Source: Flavobacterium noncentrifugens
GTDB taxonomy: Bacteria; Bacteroidota; Bacteroidia; Flavobacteriales; Flavobacteriaceae
Assembly (NCBI RefSeq): GCF_900100375.1
Contig: NZ_FNEZ01000001.1
Span: forward strand, 434,001-498,000
DNA: 64,000 nt
Direction of reading: 5' to 3'
Shown: positions 45,454 to 54,380 of the stretch, piece by piece
How the letters are laid out: every line of letters begins with the position of its first letter
How positions within the stretch are numbered: the first letter of the stretch is position 1
Program-made: the position numbers and the translations under genes
The notes under the pieces: model-generated
Seen by the model: the letters and a program-made list of their open reading frames with translations, nothing else
What the model was told of the DNA's origin: nothing
Databases searched by the model: none

Positions 45454-46080
45454 ATGTTTCTCGAAAATACCGTAAATCATAAAGAACAATTTGGCTGGAT
45501 CGAAGTAATCTGCGGATCGATGTTTTCGGGAAAGACCGAAGAACTGATTCGCCGGCTCAAACGCGCGCAGTTTGCCAAACAGAAAGTCGAGATTTTCAAG
45601 CCTGCGATCGATACGCGCTACCATGATGAAATGGTGGTTTCGCACGATTCGAATGAAATCCGCTCTACGCCTGTTCCCGCTGCTGCCAATATTGCGATCC
45701 TGGCTCAGGGCTGCGATGTTGTCGGGATTGATGAAGCGCAGTTTTTTGATGACGAGATCGTGAAAATCTGTAACGATCTGGCCAATTCGGGAATCCGCGT
45801 GATTGTCGCCGGACTCGACATGGATTTTAAAGGAAACCCTTTCGGGCCGATGCCTGCGCTGATGGCGACTGCTGAATATGTGACAAAAGTCCATGCCGTG
45901 TGCACGCGTACCGGAAATTTAGCCAATTACAGTTTCCGAAAAGCAGACAACGACAATCTGGTCATGTTAGGCGAAACCGAAGAATACGAACCGCTTAGCC
46001 GCGCCGCTTATTTCAACGCCATTTGGACACAATCGGCAGAAGAAATCGAAGTCAGGAAAAACCAAAAAAACCAGGACTAA
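45454..46080 (+). CDS. tdk: thymidine kinase (type II), zinc-ribbon cysteines missing
   Basis: The 208-residue enzyme phosphorylates thymidine for salvage. The P-loop GSMFSGKT is at 21-28, with DEAQFF at 93-98. The lasso region that normally binds zinc through four cysteines has [15 protein letters not shown], with only one Cys, and the second pair is replaced by [10 protein letters not shown]. The zinc site is therefore lost, a change I recall from other Flavobacteriia. The stop codon lies one base before the TTG start of murF-alr, so the two genes are probably coupled. Confidence 0.92.
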   Translation: MFLENTVNHKEQFGWIEVICGSMFSGKTEELIRRLKRAQFAKQKVEIFKPAIDTRYHDEMVVSHDSNEIRSTPVPAAANIAILAQGCDVVGIDEAQFFDDEIVKICNDLANSGIRVIVAGLDMDFKGNPFGPMPALMATAEYVTKVHAVCTRTGNLANYSFRKADNDNLVMLGETEEYEPLSRAAYFNAIWTQSAEEIEVRKNQKNQD

Positions 46081-46081
46081 A

Positions 46082-48526
46082 TTGACTTTATCCTTAAAAA
46101 ATATCATTCCGGTGATTCACGCCAAATGGTTTGGAGAATCCGATGCGATGCCTATTGACCACATTTCAATCGACAGCCGATCGTTGCAAAATGGGCAAAA
46201 CACCCTATTTTTTGCGCTTTCCGGCCCAAATAATGACGCGCACAATTATATCGAGGAACTCATCGATGCAGGCGTTTTAAATTTTGTCGTGACGCATGTT
46301 CCTGATGAAGTACGTGGCCAGGCCAATTTTTTAATCGTAGAAAACACGCTTGAGGCTTTGCAGCAATTTGCCGCTTATTATCGGAATTTATACCATTTTC
46401 CGGTTATCGGAATTACAGGCAGCAACGGAAAAACGATTGTAAAAGAATGGCTCAATTTCTTATTGGGTCCGGATTACAACATTATCAGAAGCCCGAAAAG
46501 CTACAATTCTCAGGTTGGCGTACCATTATCGGTGATTTCGATCAATGAAAAACACAACCTCGGGATTTTTGAAGCCGGGATTTCTAAGGTCAATGAAATG
46601 GAAAAACTCGAAAAAATCATCAAGCCAACCATTGGTTTATTGACGAATATCGGGTCGGCACATGATGAAGGTTTTGCAAACATCGGCGAAAAAATGAAGC
46701 AGAAATTAAAGCTTTTTTCTGACGTTGAAGTGCTCATTTTACACAAAAGCAAAACCGTTGAAACCTTTTTAAATCCAAAAATCAAAACCTTTTCATGGAG
46801 CTGTAAATATGAAAATGCCGACGTTTTCATTGTAAAGAAAATCATCGTCGACAAAACGGCTTTAAAAGTAAAATACAACAGCGACGATTTTGAAATTAAA
46901 ATTCCGTTTCTCGATGACGCTTCAGTAGAAAATGCGATTCAGTGCATGATGGTGCTATTGCATTTTGGCTACGATCCGAAAGTGATTGAAAACAGGATGT
47001 CGTTGCTTTTTCCGGTCGAAATGCGCCTGAAAGTCAAAAATGGGATCAACAATACAACGCTCATCGACGACAGTTACAGTTCAGATTTTCAGTCGTTAAA
47101 GATCGCACTTGATTTCCTCGAAAGCCAGAAACTGTACAAGAAAAAAACACTCATTTTATCGGATATTTTCCAAAGCGGCTTGTCGAATGAAGAATTGTAT
47201 TCGAATGTTTCGCAGCTCATTATTGCGAATAAAATCAACCGCATTATCGGAATTGGTGAAACCATTTCCCAGTTTAAAAATAAATTCCTGAACTGCGTCA
47301 CATTTGCTACAACGAACGATTTTATTGCTGCTTTCGACACGTTGTCTTTCGGAAATGAAACCATTTTGATCAAAGGCGCGCGGCATTTTCGTTTTGAGGA
47401 AATCGTTGCCTTATTGGAAGAAAAAACACATGAAACCGTTCTTGAAATCAACCTGAACGCGATCAGCCACAATTTGAATTTTTACAAATCCAAACTCAAA
47501 CCTGAAACCAAATTAATGGTGATGGTGAAAGCGTTCGGTTACGGAAACGGCGGATTTGAAATCGCAAAATTGCTCGAACACCATAAAACCGATTACCTTG
47601 GCGTCGCTTTCGCAGATGAGGGAATTGCGCTTAAAAATGCGGGCATTACGCTTCCGATTATGGTTTTGAATCCGGAGAACACGAGTTTTTCGGCAATCAT
47701 CCAACACGGATTGGAACCTGAAATTTACAGCATCAAAGGACTCAATGCTTTTTTAAAAATTGCCGCGCAGAAAAAACTGGAGCATTATCCGATCCATATC
47801 AAACTCGACACCGGAATGCACCGTTTGGGGTTTGAACAAAACAACATCGATGAACTGATCTTTACCTTAAAAGAAAATAAATCGGTCATAGTGCAGAGCA
47901 TTTTATCGCACATGGCAACCAGCGACGAGCTGACACATAAGGATTTTGCGCTTTCGCAGATTGAATTGTTTGAAAAATTGTCATCCAAATTAATGTCGGA
48001 ACTTAAGATCAAACCGATCAGACATATTTTAAACACATCGGGTATTTCTAATTTTCCTCAGGCACAATACGACATGGTTCGGCTTGGCATCGGACTTTAC
48101 GGCGTTTCAAACGATCCGGACGAACAAAAATTCCTTGAAAATGTAGGCACTTTAAAGTCGATCATTTCCCAACTTCGGATGATTCCCATTGGCGACAGCG
48201 TGGGTTATGGAAGACGATTCATTGCTGAAAGGCCAACGAAAATCGCAACGATCCCAATTGGTTACGCCGACGGTATTTCACGCCATTGGGGCAACGGCGT
48301 CGGTTTTGTCATGATCAACAACAAAAAAGCAAGGATCGTGGGCAGCATTTGCATGGACATGCTGATGGTTGATGTGACTGAAATCAAATGTAAAGAAGGC
48401 GATTCTGTGGTAATTTTCGGCGAAAGCCCAACGGTAATTTACATTGCAGAACAGCTCAAAACGATTCCGTATGAAATCCTGACAAGCATTTCGCAAAGGG
48501 TCAAACGTGTTTTTTACCGCGAGTAA
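46082..48526 (+). CDS. murF-alr: bifunctional MurF ligase / alanine racemase
   Basis: This 814-residue fusion covers two steps of peptidoglycan precursor synthesis. The N-terminal half (1 to about 450) is UDP-MurNAc-tripeptide:D-Ala-D-Ala ligase with ATP motif GSNGKT at 113-118. The C-terminal half (about 455-814) is alanine racemase with the pyridoxal lysine K483 in MVMVKAFGYGNG, DSVGYGRRF with the catalytic Tyr, and GSICMDMLMVDVT. Linking L-Ala racemisation to D-Ala-D-Ala addition is known in Bacteroidota. The start is TTG, with an AGGA five bases upstream. The first in-frame ATG is at residue 22, inside the conserved N-terminus, so TTG is favoured. Confidence 0.95.
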   Translation: MTLSLKNIIPVIHAKWFGESDAMPIDHISIDSRSLQNGQNTLFFALSGPNNDAHNYIEELIDAGVLNFVVTHVPDEVRGQANFLIVENTLEALQQFAAYYRNLYHFPVIGITGSNGKTIVKEWLNFLLGPDYNIIRSPKSYNSQVGVPLSVISINEKHNLGIFEAGISKVNEMEKLEKIIKPTIGLLTNIGSAHDEGFANIGEKMKQKLKLFSDVEVLILHKSKTVETFLNPKIKTFSWSCKYENADVFIVKKIIVDKTALKVKYNSDDFEIKIPFLDDASVENAIQCMMVLLHFGYDPKVIENRMSLLFPVEMRLKVKNGINNTTLIDDSYSSDFQSLKIALDFLESQKLYKKKTLILSDIFQSGLSNEELYSNVSQLIIANKINRIIGIGETISQFKNKFLNCVTFATTNDFIAAFDTLSFGNETILIKGARHFRFEEIVALLEEKTHETVLEINLNAISHNLNFYKSKLKPETKLMVMVKAFGYGNGGFEIAKLLEHHKTDYLGVAFADEGIALKNAGITLPIMVLNPENTSFSAIIQHGLEPEIYSIKGLNAFLKIAAQKKLEHYPIHIKLDTGMHRLGFEQNNIDELIFTLKENKSVIVQSILSHMATSDELTHKDFALSQIELFEKLSSKLMSELKIKPIRHILNTSGISNFPQAQYDMVRLGIGLYGVSNDPDEQKFLENVGTLKSIISQLRMIPIGDSVGYGRRFIAERPTKIATIPIGYADGISRHWGNGVGFVMINNKKARIVGSICMDMLMVDVTEIKCKEGDSVVIFGESPTVIYIAEQLKTIPYEILTSISQRVKRVFYRE

Positions 48527-48599
48527 TTTGGCTTTGTTTTAAATTTTTAACTAATTTAGATTTCACAAAAAAATTAATTCTAACTAAAACAAATTCATT

Positions 48600-48986
48600 A
48601 TGGGAATGATCTCAGAATTTAAGGCATTTGCCATGAAAGGCAACGTAGTCGATTTGGCCATCGGGGTCATTATTGGTGCGGCTTTTGGAAAAATCGTCAC
48701 GTCGCTGATTGAAGACGTCATCACACCATTGGTATTAAAACCGGCGCTTGAAGCAGCACATTTGTCAAAAATTGAGGAACTAACTGTTTTCGGATCGGTC
48801 AAATACGGCGTTTTCCTGGCTGCGGTCATCAATTTCCTGATCGTTGCTTTTGTATTGTTCCTGATCATCAAAGGAATCAACGCATCCCGCAAAAAAGAAG
48901 CCGACGTTCCTGCCGCTCCGCCAGCGCCAACAAACGAGGAAAAATTGCTGATGGAAATCCGCGATGCATTGAAAAGCAGGTCTTAA
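48600..48986 (+). CDS. mscL: large-conductance mechanosensitive channel
   Basis: The 128-residue protein has two membrane helices and forms a pentameric emergency valve against osmotic downshock. The N-terminal EFKAFAMKGNVVDLAIGVIIGAAFG matches MscL, with the second helix at about 65-90 and a Lys/Glu C-terminal bundle (EEKLLMEIRDALKSR). An Ala/Pro linker (PAAPPAP) precedes the bundle. It is a monocistronic gene with its own terminator. Confidence 0.96.
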   Translation: MGMISEFKAFAMKGNVVDLAIGVIIGAAFGKIVTSLIEDVITPLVLKPALEAAHLSKIEELTVFGSVKYGVFLAAVINFLIVAFVLFLIIKGINASRKKEADVPAAPPAPTNEEKLLMEIRDALKSRS

Positions 48987-49018
48987 GAAATTTCCGCTAC
49001 ATTATATATTCTAATTTT

Positions 49019-49046
49019 AACCGTCCAGACCAGGACGGTTTTTCTT
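49019..49046 (+). terminator. mscL terminator
   Basis: AACCGTCC pairs with GGACGGTT around a six-base loop and is followed by a T-rich run. Confidence 0.88.
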
Positions 49047-49055
49047 TTTACAGAA

Positions 49056-49088
49056 TTGCCGAAACAACCAAAATTCTGTATACTTTTG
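49056..49088 (+). promoter_or_regulatory. promoter of asd
   Basis: TTG (49056-49058), a 22-base spacer and TACTTTTG (49081-49088) match the consensus. The ATG is 38 bases downstream. Confidence 0.65.
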
Positions 49089-49125
49089 CAGCACCAAATG
49101 AATTAAGAATCTAAAAAATAAATAT

Positions 49126-50115
49126 ATGAAAGTTGCTGTTGTTGGCGCAACCGGAATGGTTGGCGAAGTCATGTTACAGGTTTTGGCTGAAAGGAATTTC
49201 CCGTTTACGGAGTTGATTCTCGTTGCCTCTGAAAAATCAGTTGGAAAAGAAATTGAATTTAAAGGAAAAACATATAAGGTCGTTGGTTTACAAACTGCGG
49301 TTGATTTAAAACCTGAAATCGCCATTTTTTCTGCCGGAGGCGCAACTTCTTTAGAATGGGCTCCGAAATTCGCAGCAGCAGGAACAACCGTAATCGACAA
49401 TTCATCGGCCTGGAGAATGGATCCTACTAAAAAACTAGTTGTTCCTGAAATCAATGCTTCTGAACTGACTGCAGCGGACAAAATCATCGCAAACCCAAAC
49501 TGCTCCACCATACAAATGGTCCTGGCATTGGCACCTTTGCACAAAAAATACAACATCAAAAGAATTGTCGTTTCGACATATCAATCGGTTACCGGCAGCG
49601 GACTCAAAGCAGTGCAGCAACTTGAAAATGAATACAATGGCATAAAAGGCGAAATGGCTTATAAATATCCGATTCATCGCAATGCCATTCCGCAAATCGA
49701 TGTATTTGAAGAAAACGGCTACACCAAAGAAGAAATGAAAATGGTGCGTGAAACACAGAAAATTCTTGGAGATAAAACCATTGCGGTGACTTCTACCACA
49801 GTAAGAATTCCGGTGGTTGGCGGACATAGCGAATCAGTAAATGTAGAGTTTTCGAATGATTTTGACGTGAATGACATCCGCAAGATCTTACACGAAACAG
49901 ATGGCGTAACGGTTCAGGACAACATTGACACGTTTACGTATCCGATGCCAATGTATGCCGAAGGAAAGGACGATGTTTTCGTGGGAAGAATACGCCGCGA
50001 TGAAAGCCAGCCAAATACCGTAAACATGTGGATTGTTTCTGATAATTTACGAAAAGGCGCAGCAACGAATACAATCCAGATTGCGGAGTATTTGATCGCG
50101 AATGAATTGGTTTAA
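49126..50115 (+). CDS. asd: aspartate-semialdehyde dehydrogenase
   Basis: This NADPH-dependent enzyme makes aspartate semialdehyde from aspartyl phosphate, the step after aspartate kinase (31284-32540). The 329-residue protein has the Rossmann motif VGATGMVGEVM, catalytic C126 in NPNCSTIQ and the substrate-binding TYQSVTGSG and HRNAIPQID segments. It is monocistronic, with a promoter upstream and a long-stem terminator downstream. Confidence 0.96.
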   Translation: MKVAVVGATGMVGEVMLQVLAERNFPFTELILVASEKSVGKEIEFKGKTYKVVGLQTAVDLKPEIAIFSAGGATSLEWAPKFAAAGTTVIDNSSAWRMDPTKKLVVPEINASELTAADKIIANPNCSTIQMVLALAPLHKKYNIKRIVVSTYQSVTGSGLKAVQQLENEYNGIKGEMAYKYPIHRNAIPQIDVFEENGYTKEEMKMVRETQKILGDKTIAVTSTTVRIPVVGGHSESVNVEFSNDFDVNDIRKILHETDGVTVQDNIDTFTYPMPMYAEGKDDVFVGRIRRDESQPNTVNMWIVSDNLRKGAATNTIQIAEYLIANELV

Positions 50116-50197
50116 AATTTTAGTCACAAATTTCATAAATCGATTCGTTTAATTGCTTCGCCAGTTTGTTAACACTCAAGTCGTGACAAAAAAAAAT

Positions 50198-50251
50198 AAT
50201 CTGTTTGCTTTCAAATCTTAAAATTTGTTAAAGCAAACGGATTTCTTTTTT
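50198..50251 (+). terminator. asd terminator
   Basis: AATCTGTTTGCTTT (50198-50211) pairs with AAAGCAAACGGATT (50230-50243, one G-T pair), with an inner CAAAT/ATTTG extension. A T-rich run follows to 50251. Confidence 0.88.
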
Positions 50252-50259
50252 GTCTTCGT

Positions 50260-50267
50260 TACATTTG
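50260..50267 (+). promoter_or_regulatory. -7 element of the His-rich protein and TonB receptor genes
   Basis: TACATTTG matches the consensus and ends six bases before the ATG at 50274. No TTG lies at the standard distance. Confidence 0.45.
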
Positions 50268-50273
50268 CCTCGG

Positions 50274-50624
50274 ATGAAAAAGAAATTTTCCATATTTAAC
50301 TTTTCCCTGATTGCTGCGGTATTGTTTGCGATATTGTTTCAATCGCTTCATTCCGTAGAACATTTTACGCATGAGCAGGCCGAAAGGAAATGCTACCACA
50401 GCCATGAAACGGGCAGCGAACAAATCACGCACCAGCACCATAATTTTGACCATTGTTTCGCATGTGATTTTACTTTCAGCAATTTTGTTACTCCTGAAAT
50501 TTTTTCGTTTGACTTTGTAGCGCAACACCGCGCGATTCCTTATTTCTTAACGGTTTCCGAAACTTTAATTGCTTTTTCTGGCAGTTCGGTTTTACTTCGC
50601 GGGCCGCCGGTTTTTATTGTTTAA
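50274..50624 (+). CDS. small His/Cys-rich exported protein
   Basis: The 116-residue product has an N-terminal signal or anchor (about 6-24), then a His-rich middle (HEQAERKCYHSHETG, HQHHNFDHCFAC) with about a dozen His and three Cys, and a C-terminal hydrophobic segment ending LRGPPVFIV. The RGPP-type end recalls DUF2946-type proteins that accompany copper or metal TonB receptors, but the similarity is by motif only. It lies 67 bp upstream of a TonB-dependent receptor gene. A periplasmic metal-binding partner for that receptor is a reasonable inference. The ATG at 50274 follows the -7 element. Confidence 0.72.
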   Translation: MKKKFSIFNFSLIAAVLFAILFQSLHSVEHFTHEQAERKCYHSHETGSEQITHQHHNFDHCFACDFTFSNFVTPEIFSFDFVAQHRAIPYFLTVSETLIAFSGSSVLLRGPPVFIV

Positions 50625-50691
50625 CTGAATTCTGTTGTTCCGAAACTTTCGGGACTTTTCCTGTATTCCACCAACAATAAAATCATTTCAG

Positions 50692-52896
50692 ATGAAAAAA
50701 ACTATCATGGCCCTGATTTTGGGCTTTTCGGCAATGCTGCACGCCCAAAATAAACTTTCTGGCACCGTAACCGATACTAAAAATCTTCCGCTGGCAAGCG
50801 TTTCAGTATATGCACCCGATCTGCACAAAGGCACGATTACCGATGCCGACGGAAAATACAACCTCAACAATTTACCGGCTGGAAATATTAAAATTATCTT
50901 TTCGTATGTTGGGTTTACAACGATGAACCAAACGGTAAATGTCCAAAAAGAAACCATTTTCGATCTTATCCTGGAAGAAAACATACACCAAATGGACGAA
51001 GTCATTGTTTCAACGGCTTTCAACAGATTGCAGTCGCAAAACGTGATGAAAGTCGAACATGCAAGCGTCAAATCGCTGCAGCAACAAGGCGTTTCTACTT
51101 TAATTGAAGGTTTGTCCACAATTCCCGGCGTTTCGCAGATTTCCACCGGGACTTCAATCGGAAAACCCGTAATCCGCGGATTGAGCGCCAATCGCGTACT
51201 TGTATATTCTCAAGGTGTCAGGCTTGAAAACCAGCAGTTTGGCGATGAGCACGGATTGGGTTTAAACGATTCGGGTGTGGAAAGTGTTGAAGTTATCAAA
51301 GGCCCGGCATCGTTGCTTTACGGATCGGATGCGCTTGGCGGTGTTTTGTATTTTAATCCCGAAAAATTTGCCGATGCGAATACTTTGAAAGCCGATTTCG
51401 GACAGCGTTTGTTCTCGAATACTTTGGGAAGCAGCACGACATTGGGCTTGAAAGGTTCTACAGACAATTGGAAATTCCTCGCACGTGGCAATTATTCGAC
51501 CCATTCCGATTATAAAATTTCCGATGGCGACCGCGTGACCAATACACGTTACAATGAAACCGATTTAAAGTCGGGAATCGGCTACAGCAATTCGAAATTT
51601 TCGAGTGTGCTACGGTACAATTTCAATAAACTCGACCTCGGAATTCCCGAAGACGGCATCGCTTACCAATCGGAAAGCAAGAATACACAATTTCCAAGGC
51701 AAGGCGTTTACAACCACATTTTAAGTCTGCACAACAATTTCTTTTTTGGAAATTCAACGCTTGACGCAGATATTGGTTACATCGCAAACGACCGAAGCGA
51801 ATTTGAAGATAGTAATGAAGCGGCTTTGCACATGAAACTTAAAACGCTGAATTACGATTTGAAATACCATTTCCCGAAATTTGGAAAAGTTGAAATGATC
51901 GCCGGAATTCAGGGCATGCACCAAACCAATAAAAATTCAGGTGCCGAATATCTGATTCCCGATGCAACAACAAACGATTTTGGGATTTTCGGAACTGCAA
52001 ATTACGAATGGAAATCAAGTGCGCTCCAAGCCGGATTGCGTTATGACAACCGAAAAGTCAGCAGCGATACACACGGAATTTTAGGCGAAGAAGGTTATTT
52101 TGAAGCGATCGACAAATCATTCGATAGCTTTAATGCTTCTTTAGGATACAAAACCAATCTCGCCCATAATTTTACGATGCGGTTGAATCTTGCGACAGGT
52201 TTCCGCGCGCCGAATCTCGCAGAACTGACTTCAAACGGCGTTCACGAAGGCACAAACCGATATGAAATTGGCAACAGCCAACTCAAGACAGAGCAAAATT
52301 TCCAAACCGATTTGAACCTCGAATACAAAAACAGTCATTTCGAGTTTTTCGTCAACGGATTTTACAACCACATCAACAATTACATTTACACCACGCCTAC
52401 CGGTTTGGTTTTAGAGGAAAATGATGTGTTTCATTATGTTCAGGATGATGCGCAATTATTTGGCGGCGAGGCCGGAATTCATTATCATCCGCATCCGCTG
52501 GACTGGCTGCATCTCGAAACCAGTTTTGAAACGGTTACCGGAAAAAAGCAAAGTGGTGAGTATTTGCCGTTAATTCCTGCGAACAATTGGAACAATACAA
52601 TTCGAACCGAATTCAATATCAAAAACTGGCTTTCACAAGGTTATGCAAGGCTGAATTTCTCAAGTACTTTTGCGCAGGAAAACGTCAGCGGATTTGAAAC
52701 AAAATCTCTAGGCTACACTTTGGTAAATGCCGGAATTGGCGGAAAAATCAAGATCAGCAAATCGGTTTTTGAAGTCGGCCTCAACGGAAACAATTTGTTC
52801 GACAAACGGTACATCGCACACTTGTCAAGGCTTAAAACCGACGGAATTCCAAATATTGGAAGAAATGTTGTTTTGGGTATAAATTTTAATATTTAG
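50692..52896 (+). CDS. TonB-dependent outer-membrane receptor
   Basis: This 734-residue receptor has a signal peptide (ending MLHAQ), an N-terminal CarboxypepD-regulatory-like domain (about 20-95, LSGTVTDTKNLPLASVSVYAPD), a plug (about 105-220, with PVIRGLSANRVLVYSQGVRLE) and a 22-stranded barrel ending NPNI-like in ILGINFNI. There is no SusD partner, so it is not a glycan system; metal or siderophore uptake is more likely given the His-rich neighbour. The ATG at 50692 begins the signal peptide. Confidence 0.92.
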   Translation: MKKTIMALILGFSAMLHAQNKLSGTVTDTKNLPLASVSVYAPDLHKGTITDADGKYNLNNLPAGNIKIIFSYVGFTTMNQTVNVQKETIFDLILEENIHQMDEVIVSTAFNRLQSQNVMKVEHASVKSLQQQGVSTLIEGLSTIPGVSQISTGTSIGKPVIRGLSANRVLVYSQGVRLENQQFGDEHGLGLNDSGVESVEVIKGPASLLYGSDALGGVLYFNPEKFADANTLKADFGQRLFSNTLGSSTTLGLKGSTDNWKFLARGNYSTHSDYKISDGDRVTNTRYNETDLKSGIGYSNSKFSSVLRYNFNKLDLGIPEDGIAYQSESKNTQFPRQGVYNHILSLHNNFFFGNSTLDADIGYIANDRSEFEDSNEAALHMKLKTLNYDLKYHFPKFGKVEMIAGIQGMHQTNKNSGAEYLIPDATTNDFGIFGTANYEWKSSALQAGLRYDNRKVSSDTHGILGEEGYFEAIDKSFDSFNASLGYKTNLAHNFTMRLNLATGFRAPNLAELTSNGVHEGTNRYEIGNSQLKTEQNFQTDLNLEYKNSHFEFFVNGFYNHINNYIYTTPTGLVLEENDVFHYVQDDAQLFGGEAGIHYHPHPLDWLHLETSFETVTGKKQSGEYLPLIPANNWNNTIRTEFNIKNWLSQGYARLNFSSTFAQENVSGFETKSLGYTLVNAGIGGKIKISKSVFEVGLNGNNLFDKRYIAHLSRLKTDGIPNIGRNVVLGINFNI

Positions 52897-52915
52897 TTGC
52901 AAAGTATCAGAATCT
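52897..52915 (+). repeat. short phrase immediately after the TonB receptor stop
   Basis: TTGCAAAGTATCAGAATC follows the stop codon directly. It shares CAAAGTATCAGA with the phrase after nrdB, in the same sense orientation. Confidence 0.5.
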
Positions 52916-52919
52916 AAAT

Positions 52920-52950
52920 AAAAAGCCCGGCATTGATTTGTCGGGCATTT
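52920..52950 (+). terminator. TonB receptor terminator
   Basis: GCCCG pairs with CGGGC around a 12-base loop, with flanking A and T runs. The stem is short, but the following stretch is T-rich. Confidence 0.6.
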
Positions 52951-52981
52951 TTATTTTTTTAAGGCATGTTAAGAAACTAGT

Positions 52982-53018
52982 AACTTAGCTACTTTCCTAC
53001 TTTTCAACTCTGCAACTT
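52982..53018 (-). repeat. 3'-end phrase repeat after the AIM24-like gene
   Basis: The minus-strand phrase beginning AAGTTGCAGAGTTG starts three bases after the stop. It aligns to the nrdB 3' phrase (21128-21164) at 29 of 37 positions without gaps. Confidence 0.6.
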
Positions 53019-53021
53019 CTC

Positions 53022-53822
53022 CTAAAACCGGTTATCGCCATCGAGCAAATTCCCCAATCCGCCGAGCAAGCTGCCTTCTTCGCGGCTGCTTCCGCCCGAT
53101 CTTGGTGCAGAGGCAATAATCCTGTCGGCCAATCTGCTGAAAGGCAACGATTGTACATAAACCGTTCCCGGACCACGCAGGGTGGCAAAGAACAAGCCTT
53201 CGCCTCCGAAAATCGAGTTTTTGATGCCGCCCACAAATTCGATGTCGTAGTCGATATCCTGTGTGAAACCAACGATGCAGCCGGTATCGACTTTTAAAAT
53301 TTGCCCGGATTGCAATTCTTTTTTGGCCAGTGTGCCGCCTGAATGCACGAACGCCATGCCGTCGCCTTCGAGTTTCTGCATGATGAAACCTTCGCCTCCG
53401 AACAATCCACGCCCGAGTTTTTTGGAGAATTCAATTCCGACTGAAACGCCTTTGGCAGCACATAAAAATGCATCTTTCTGGCAGATGAATTTTCCGTTGA
53501 ATAGCGTCAGGTCTATTGGAAGGATTTTTCCGGGATAAGGCGATGCAAAACTCACGTGGCTTTTTCCGGAATTCTGGTTTTGATAGGCCGTCATGAACAA
53601 ACTCTCTCCGGTTAACGCGCGTTTTCCGGCCGATAGCAATTTGCCGAAAAGGCCGTTTTGCTGTTCGGATCCATCGCCGAAAATGGTCTGCATCTGGATG
53701 CCGTTGTCCATCATCATAAAACTTCCCGGCTCGGCAACGACAATCTCCTGCGGGTCGAGTTCGATCTCGACATACTGCATTTCTTCACCGTAAATTTTGT
53801 AATCTATTTCGTGTGCTCTCAT
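53022..53822 (-). CDS. AIM24/TIGR00266 family protein
   Basis: This 266-residue cytosolic protein of the TIGR00266/AIM24 family forms a trimeric beta-barrel-like fold in known structures. Recognisable segments are [20 protein letters not shown] at the N-terminus, [11 protein letters not shown], and repeated [16 protein letters not shown] turns. A Gly/Ser-rich tail precedes the end. The function is unknown. The ATG at 53822 matches the family start. Confidence 0.88.
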   Translation of the reverse strand: MRAHEIDYKIYGEEMQYVEIELDPQEIVVAEPGSFMMMDNGIQMQTIFGDGSEQQNGLFGKLLSAGKRALTGESLFMTAYQNQNSGKSHVSFASPYPGKILPIDLTLFNGKFICQKDAFLCAAKGVSVGIEFSKKLGRGLFGGEGFIMQKLEGDGMAFVHSGGTLAKKELQSGQILKVDTGCIVGFTQDIDYDIEFVGGIKNSIFGGEGLFFATLRGPGTVYVQSLPFSRLADRIIASAPRSGGSSREEGSLLGGLGNLLDGDNRF

Positions 53823-54005
53823 GATCTTGGTTTTTGATTATGCAAATTAGTCAATGTTTTTTTCGGTTGTTACACCCATCCGAAAAAAATTAATTGCAGA
53901 ATCCTCAAAAATTATCATTGTCAGAAAATTTATACAATTGAACAACAATACTTTAAAAAATTAATTATATTTTTACGTTATTGATAACCCTTAAAACTTT
54001 CCTTT

Positions 54006-54380
54006 ATGAATTCGAAATTTACCATGATCGTTAGAATATTGCTGGGAATTCTTCTTGTTGTATTTGGCAGTAATAAATTTTTGCATTTTATTCCGATGGA
54101 AACCCCAACAGGAACTGCAGGAGAATTTATGAATTCATTGGGCGCTACAGGTTATATTTTTCCTATCGTCGGCGTTTTGGAAGTTTTTATCGGACTGATG
54201 CTGTTGTTAAAAAAATGGGTGCCTTTCGTGATCATTTTGCTGGCTCCGATTTCTATAAACATCCTGCTTTTCCATTTATTTTTAGACATTCCGGGCGTAA
54301 GCGTGGCTTTGCTTGTAGCCATCTTTAATGGAATCCTGATTTACAAACACTGGAAATTATACCGTCCGCTTTTCAGCTGA
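54006..54380 (+). CDS. DoxX family membrane protein (short)
   Basis: This 124-residue protein has four membrane helices and the short-DoxX pattern (ILLGILLVVFGSNKFLHF, VGVLEVFIGLMLLL, PISINILLFHLFLD). It is distinct from the DoxX protein at 206-667. Its stop codon touches the stop of the convergent LpxR-like gene with no spacer and no hairpin between. Function unknown. Confidence 0.85.
   Translation: MNSKFTMIVRILLGILLVVFGSNKFLHFIPMETPTGTAGEFMNSLGATGYIFPIVGVLEVFIGLMLLLKKWVPFVIILLAPISINILLFHLFLDIPGVSVALLVAIFNGILIYKHWKLYRPLFS

Noticed and set aside
45319..45894. 191-codon frame antisense to tdk
   Set aside because: It lies opposite an intact thymidine kinase gene with motifs in order, and the antisense frame has no recognisable motif.
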